A DNA stretch of 64,000 nt from Mytilus galloprovincialis (taxonomy: Eukaryota; Mollusca; Bivalvia; Mytilida; Mytilidae). Positions 60,301 to 64,000 of this stretch are shown piece by piece. Position numbers and translations under genes: made by a program. Position 1 is the first letter of the stretch, and each line of letters begins with the position of its first letter. Below the pieces are notes generated by a model. It saw nothing but the letters and a program-made list of their open reading frames with translations, had not been told where the DNA came from and ran no database searches. Where the stretch lies: assembly GCF_965363235.1 (NCBI RefSeq), contig NC_134850.1, positions 45,442,602 through 45,506,601 on the forward strand. The letters run 5' to 3'.

Positions 60301-63300
60301 TATGCAATAAGAATGGACGACTTAGTGTTCTGCTATAAGAATCAGCATAATGCTTTGCTTTAAGAATGAACCTAGTGTATTGCTATACTAATGGACCTAG
60401 TCATTGGCTATGGGAATGGACCTAATACTATGCTATCAGAATGGACTTTCTTAGTGTTGTGCTATAAGAATGGACTTAACTTTATGCTTTAAAATTGGCT
60501 TTAATGTTTCACTCTAAATATGTACCTAGTGTTCTGCTATACAATTATTCCTAATGTTATGCTATTAAATTGACCTAGTGTAAAGCTCTTATAATGTACC
60601 TAGTGTTCTGCTATACAATTAGACTTAATGCTTTGCTATAAGAATGAACCTAGTTTATTGCATTAAAAATGTACCCATTGGTTCGCTTTTAAGCTTTGAG
60701 TAAGAATACACCTTCTGATACATGTGATTAAGAAGGGATACATCATATGTGTCTGTATGGCTTAGGGTGAAGCTTTCTCATACATCTGCTAGAGATCCCA
60801 AGCTTGTCTCATATGCATTTGTTTGAGTAAGGGCACAGCTTTGCAAACATATCAGAATATGGTTCCAGTCTAATCTACATTTTATTGAGTAATTGTACAG
60901 CTTCTCATTCACCTGATTGAGTCCTAGTTCTTAAAAAGAAGTATTTCGATAATTGATCTCATGTATAATTGTAGTAATGTTCATAGTGGTCTGGTTTAAA
61001 CAATGAACCTATTAATATGCAATAAGAATGGACGACTTAATGTTCTGCTATAAGAATCAGCATAATGCTTTGCTTTAAGAATGAACCTAGTGTATTGCTA
61101 TACTAATGGACCTAGTCATTGGCTATGGGAATGGACCTAATGCTATGCTATCAGAATGGACTTTCTTAGTGTTGTGCTATAAGAATGGATTTAACTTTAT
61201 GCTTTAAAATTGGCTTTAATGTTTCACTCTAAATATGTACCTAGTGTTCTGCTTTACAATTACTCCTAATGTTATGCTATTAAAATTGACCTAGTGTAAA
61301 GCTCTTATAATGTACCTAGTGTTCTGCTATACAATTAAACTAAATGCTTTGCTATAAGAATGGACCTAGTTTATTGCTATAAAAATGTACCCATTGGTTC
61401 GCTATTAAGCTTTGAGTAAGAATACACCTTCTCATACATGTGATTAAGAAGGGATACATCATATGTGTCTGTATGGCTTAGGGTGGCGCTTTCTCATACA
61501 TCTGCTAGAGATCCCAAGCTTGTCTCATATGCATCTGTTTGAGAGAGGGCACAGCTTTGCAAACATATCAGAATATGGTTCCAGTCTAATCTACATTTTA
61601 TTGAGTAATTGTATAGCTTCTCATTCACCTGATTGAGTCCTAGTACTTAAAAAGTATTTCGATAATTGATCCCATGTATAATTGTAGTTGTGTTCATAGT
61701 GGTTTGGTTTAAATAATGGACCTATTGATATGCAATAAGAATGGACGACTTAGTGTTCTGCTATAAGAATCAGCATAATGCTTTGCTTTAAGAATGAACC
61801 TAGTGTATTGCTATACTAATGGACCCAGTCATTGGCTATGGGAATGGACCTAATACTATGCTATCAGAATGGACTTTCTTAGTGTTGTGCTATAAGAATG
61901 GACTAAACTTTATGCTTTAAAATTGGCTTTAATGTTTCACTCTAAATATGTACCTAGTGTTCTGCTATACAATTATTCCTAATGTTATGCTATTAAAATT
62001 GACCTAGTGTAAAGCTCTTATAATGTACCTAGTGTTCTGCTATACAATTAAACTTAATGCTTTGCTATAAGAATGGACCTAGTTTATTGCTATAAAAATG
62101 TACCCATTGGTTCGCTATTAAGCTTTGAGTAAGAATACACCTTCTCATACATGTGATTAAGAAGGGATACATCATATGTGTCTGTATGGCTTAGAGTGAA
62201 GCTTTCTCATACATCTGCTAGAGATCCCAAGCTTGTCTCATATGCATCTGTTTGAGTAAGGACATAGCTTTGCAAACATATCAGAATATGGTTCCAGTCT
62301 AATCTACATTTTATTGAGTAATTGTACAGCTTCTCATTCACCTGATTGAGTCCTAGTACTTAAAAAGTATTTCGATAATTGATCTCATGTATAATTGTAG
62401 TAATGTTCATAGTGGTCTGGTTTAAATAATGGACCTATTGATATGCAATAAGAATGGACGACTTAGTGTTCTGCTATAAGAATCAGCATAATGCTTTGCT
62501 TTAAGAATGAACCTAGTGTATTGCTATACTAATGGACCTAGTCATTGGCTATGGGAATGGACCTAATGCTATGCTATAAGAATGGACTTTCTTAGTGTTG
62601 TGCTATAAGAATGGACTTAACTTTATGCTTTAAAATTGGCTTTAATGTTTCACTCTAAATATGTACCTAGTGTTCTGCTATACAATTATTCCTAATGTTA
62701 TGCTATTAAAATTGACCTAGTGTAAAGCTCTTATAATGTACCTAGTGTTCTGCTATACAATTAGACTTAATGCTTTGCTATAAGAATGGACCTTGTTTAT
62801 TGCTAAAAAAATGTACCCATTGGTTCGCTATTAAGCTTTGAGTAAGAATACACCTGCTCATACATGTGATTAAGAAGGGATACATCATATGTGTCTGTAT
62901 GGCTTAGGGTGGAGCTTTCTCATAGATCTGCTAGAGATCCCAAGCTTGTCTCATATGCATCTGTTTGAGAGAGGGCACAGCTTTGCAAACATATCAGAAT
63001 ATGGTTCCAGTCTAATCTACATTTTATTGAGTAATTGTACAGCTTCTCATTCACCTGATTGAGTCCTAGTACTTAAAAAGTATTTCGATAATTGATCCCA
63101 TGTATAATTGTAGTTGTGTTCATAGTGGTTTGGTTTAAATAATGGACCTATTGATATGCAATAAGAATGGACGACTTAGTGTTCTGCTATAAGAATCAGC
63201 ATAATGCTTTGCTTTAAGAATGAACCTAGTGTATTGCTATACTAATGGACCTAGTCATTGGCTATGGGAATGGACCTAATACTATGCTATCAGAATGGAC

Positions 63301-64000
63301 TTTCTTAGTGTTGTGCTATAAGAATGGACTTAACTTTATGCTTTAAAATTGGCTTTAATGTTTCACTCTAAATATGTACCTAGTGTTCTGCTATACAATT
63401 ATTCCAAATGTTATGCTATTAAAATTGACCTAGTGTAAAGCTCTTATAATGTACCTAGTGTTCTGCTATACAATTAGACTTAATGCTTTGCTATAAGAAT
63501 GGACCTAGTTTATTGCTATAAAAAATGTACCCATTGGTTCGCTATTAAGCTTTGAGTAAGAATACACCTGCTCATACATGTGATTAAGAAGGGATACATC
63601 ATATGTGTCTGTATGGCTTAGGGTGGAGCATTCTCATACATCTGCTAGAGATCCCAAGCTTGTCTCATATGCATCTGTTTGAGAGAGGGCACAGCTTTGC
63701 AAACATATCAGAATATGGTTCCAGTCTAATCTACATTTTATTGAGTAATTGTACAGCTTCTCATTCACTTGATTGAGTCCTAGTACTTAAAAAGTATTTC
63801 GATAATTGATCTCATGTATAATTGTAGTAATGTTCATAGTGGTCTGGTTTAAATAATGGACCTATTGATATGCAATAAGAATGGACGACTTAGTGTTCTG
63901 CTATAAGAATCAGCATAATGCTTTGCTTTAAGAATGAACCTAGTGTATTGCTATACTAATGGACCTAGTCATTGGCTATGGGAATGGACCTAATACTATG

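Larger units (their letters stand above)
40691..64000. repeat. Satellite array with ~714-bp higher-order units (continues past the window)
   Basis: The landmark GTGTCTGTATGG recurs at about 40711, 41597, 42311, 43024, 43739, 44450, 45166, 45881, 46597, 47309, 48025, 48737, 49454, 50364 (changed), 51081, 51991, 52703, 53420, 54330 and every 711-716 bases to 63605. Each unit holds about 16-17 monomers of 25 bases plus a ~310-bp spacer ('cttctcatacatgtgattaa', 'gagatcccaagcttgtctca', 'tattgagtaattgtacagct'). Units are nearly identical. No gene, RNA or transposon is visible. Repeated 65-codon minus-strand frames (49483, 51110, 53449) are the same spacer read three times. Confidence 0.95.

Noticed and set aside
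38005..64000. CRISPR-like direct repeats
   Set aside because: Monomers are contiguous with no unique spacers, in a eukaryotic satellite with no cas genes.
1..64000. rRNA genes, intact tRNA genes, riboswitches, bacterial promoters or terminators
   Set aside because: Nothing convincing was seen. The only tRNA-like segment (13190-13262) looks like a SINE head.

Overview
The window looks like AT-rich nuclear DNA from a marine bivalve, most likely a mussel of the genus Mytilus. The evidence is spliced genes with GT-AG introns, dense short non-autonomous transposons, and several dispersed repeats that I recognise from memory as typical of mussel genomes (no database search was possible). There are no bacterial operons, and almost all open frames are chance reading in AT-rich DNA.

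Genes (0-37 kb). Three paralogous genes on the minus strand (terminal exons at 250-635, 18271-18659 and 35894-36282) encode small, secreted, basic, cysteine-rich proteins. Each has a short signal-peptide exon ending in a Gly-Trp-x-Trp segment, a phase-1 intron where it can be checked, and a conserved ~129-residue exon carrying an HRWI motif and an NNCHxFANRxSDxLC motif. The pair of motifs recalls the His and Cys of permuted papain-like folds, but function is not proven. The middle gene seems to have a broken splice phase. A second, plus-strand gene (31459-33220) has a similar Gly-Trp-Phe-Trp exon joined to an unrelated cysteine-rich domain with a stanniocalcin-like cysteine pattern. It carries two in-frame stops and is called a pseudogene.

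Duplication (18.7-31.9 kb). About 5 kb covering the intron, signal exon and upstream DNA of the middle gene was duplicated in tandem. The upstream copy lacks the terminal exon, has a degraded signal exon, and later gained a retroelement tail, a Helitron and a ~1.4-kb dispersed element. For the last two the other copy preserves the empty site.

Nested transposons (6.5-14.1 kb). A large terminal-inverted-repeat element is interrupted by a 3.36-kb CACTA-type foldback element with TAG target duplications and by a 1.55-kb piggyBac-like element with TTAA duplications. An 80-bp insertion also sits in its left arm.

Satellite (38.0-64.0 kb, running off the window). A 25-bp monomer is organised into ~714-bp higher-order units (some ~910 bp), which are duplicated as blocks of 1.4, 1.6, 2.3 and about 5 kb. 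The left edge is diverged; the interior is nearly homogeneous. No gene is visible in it.
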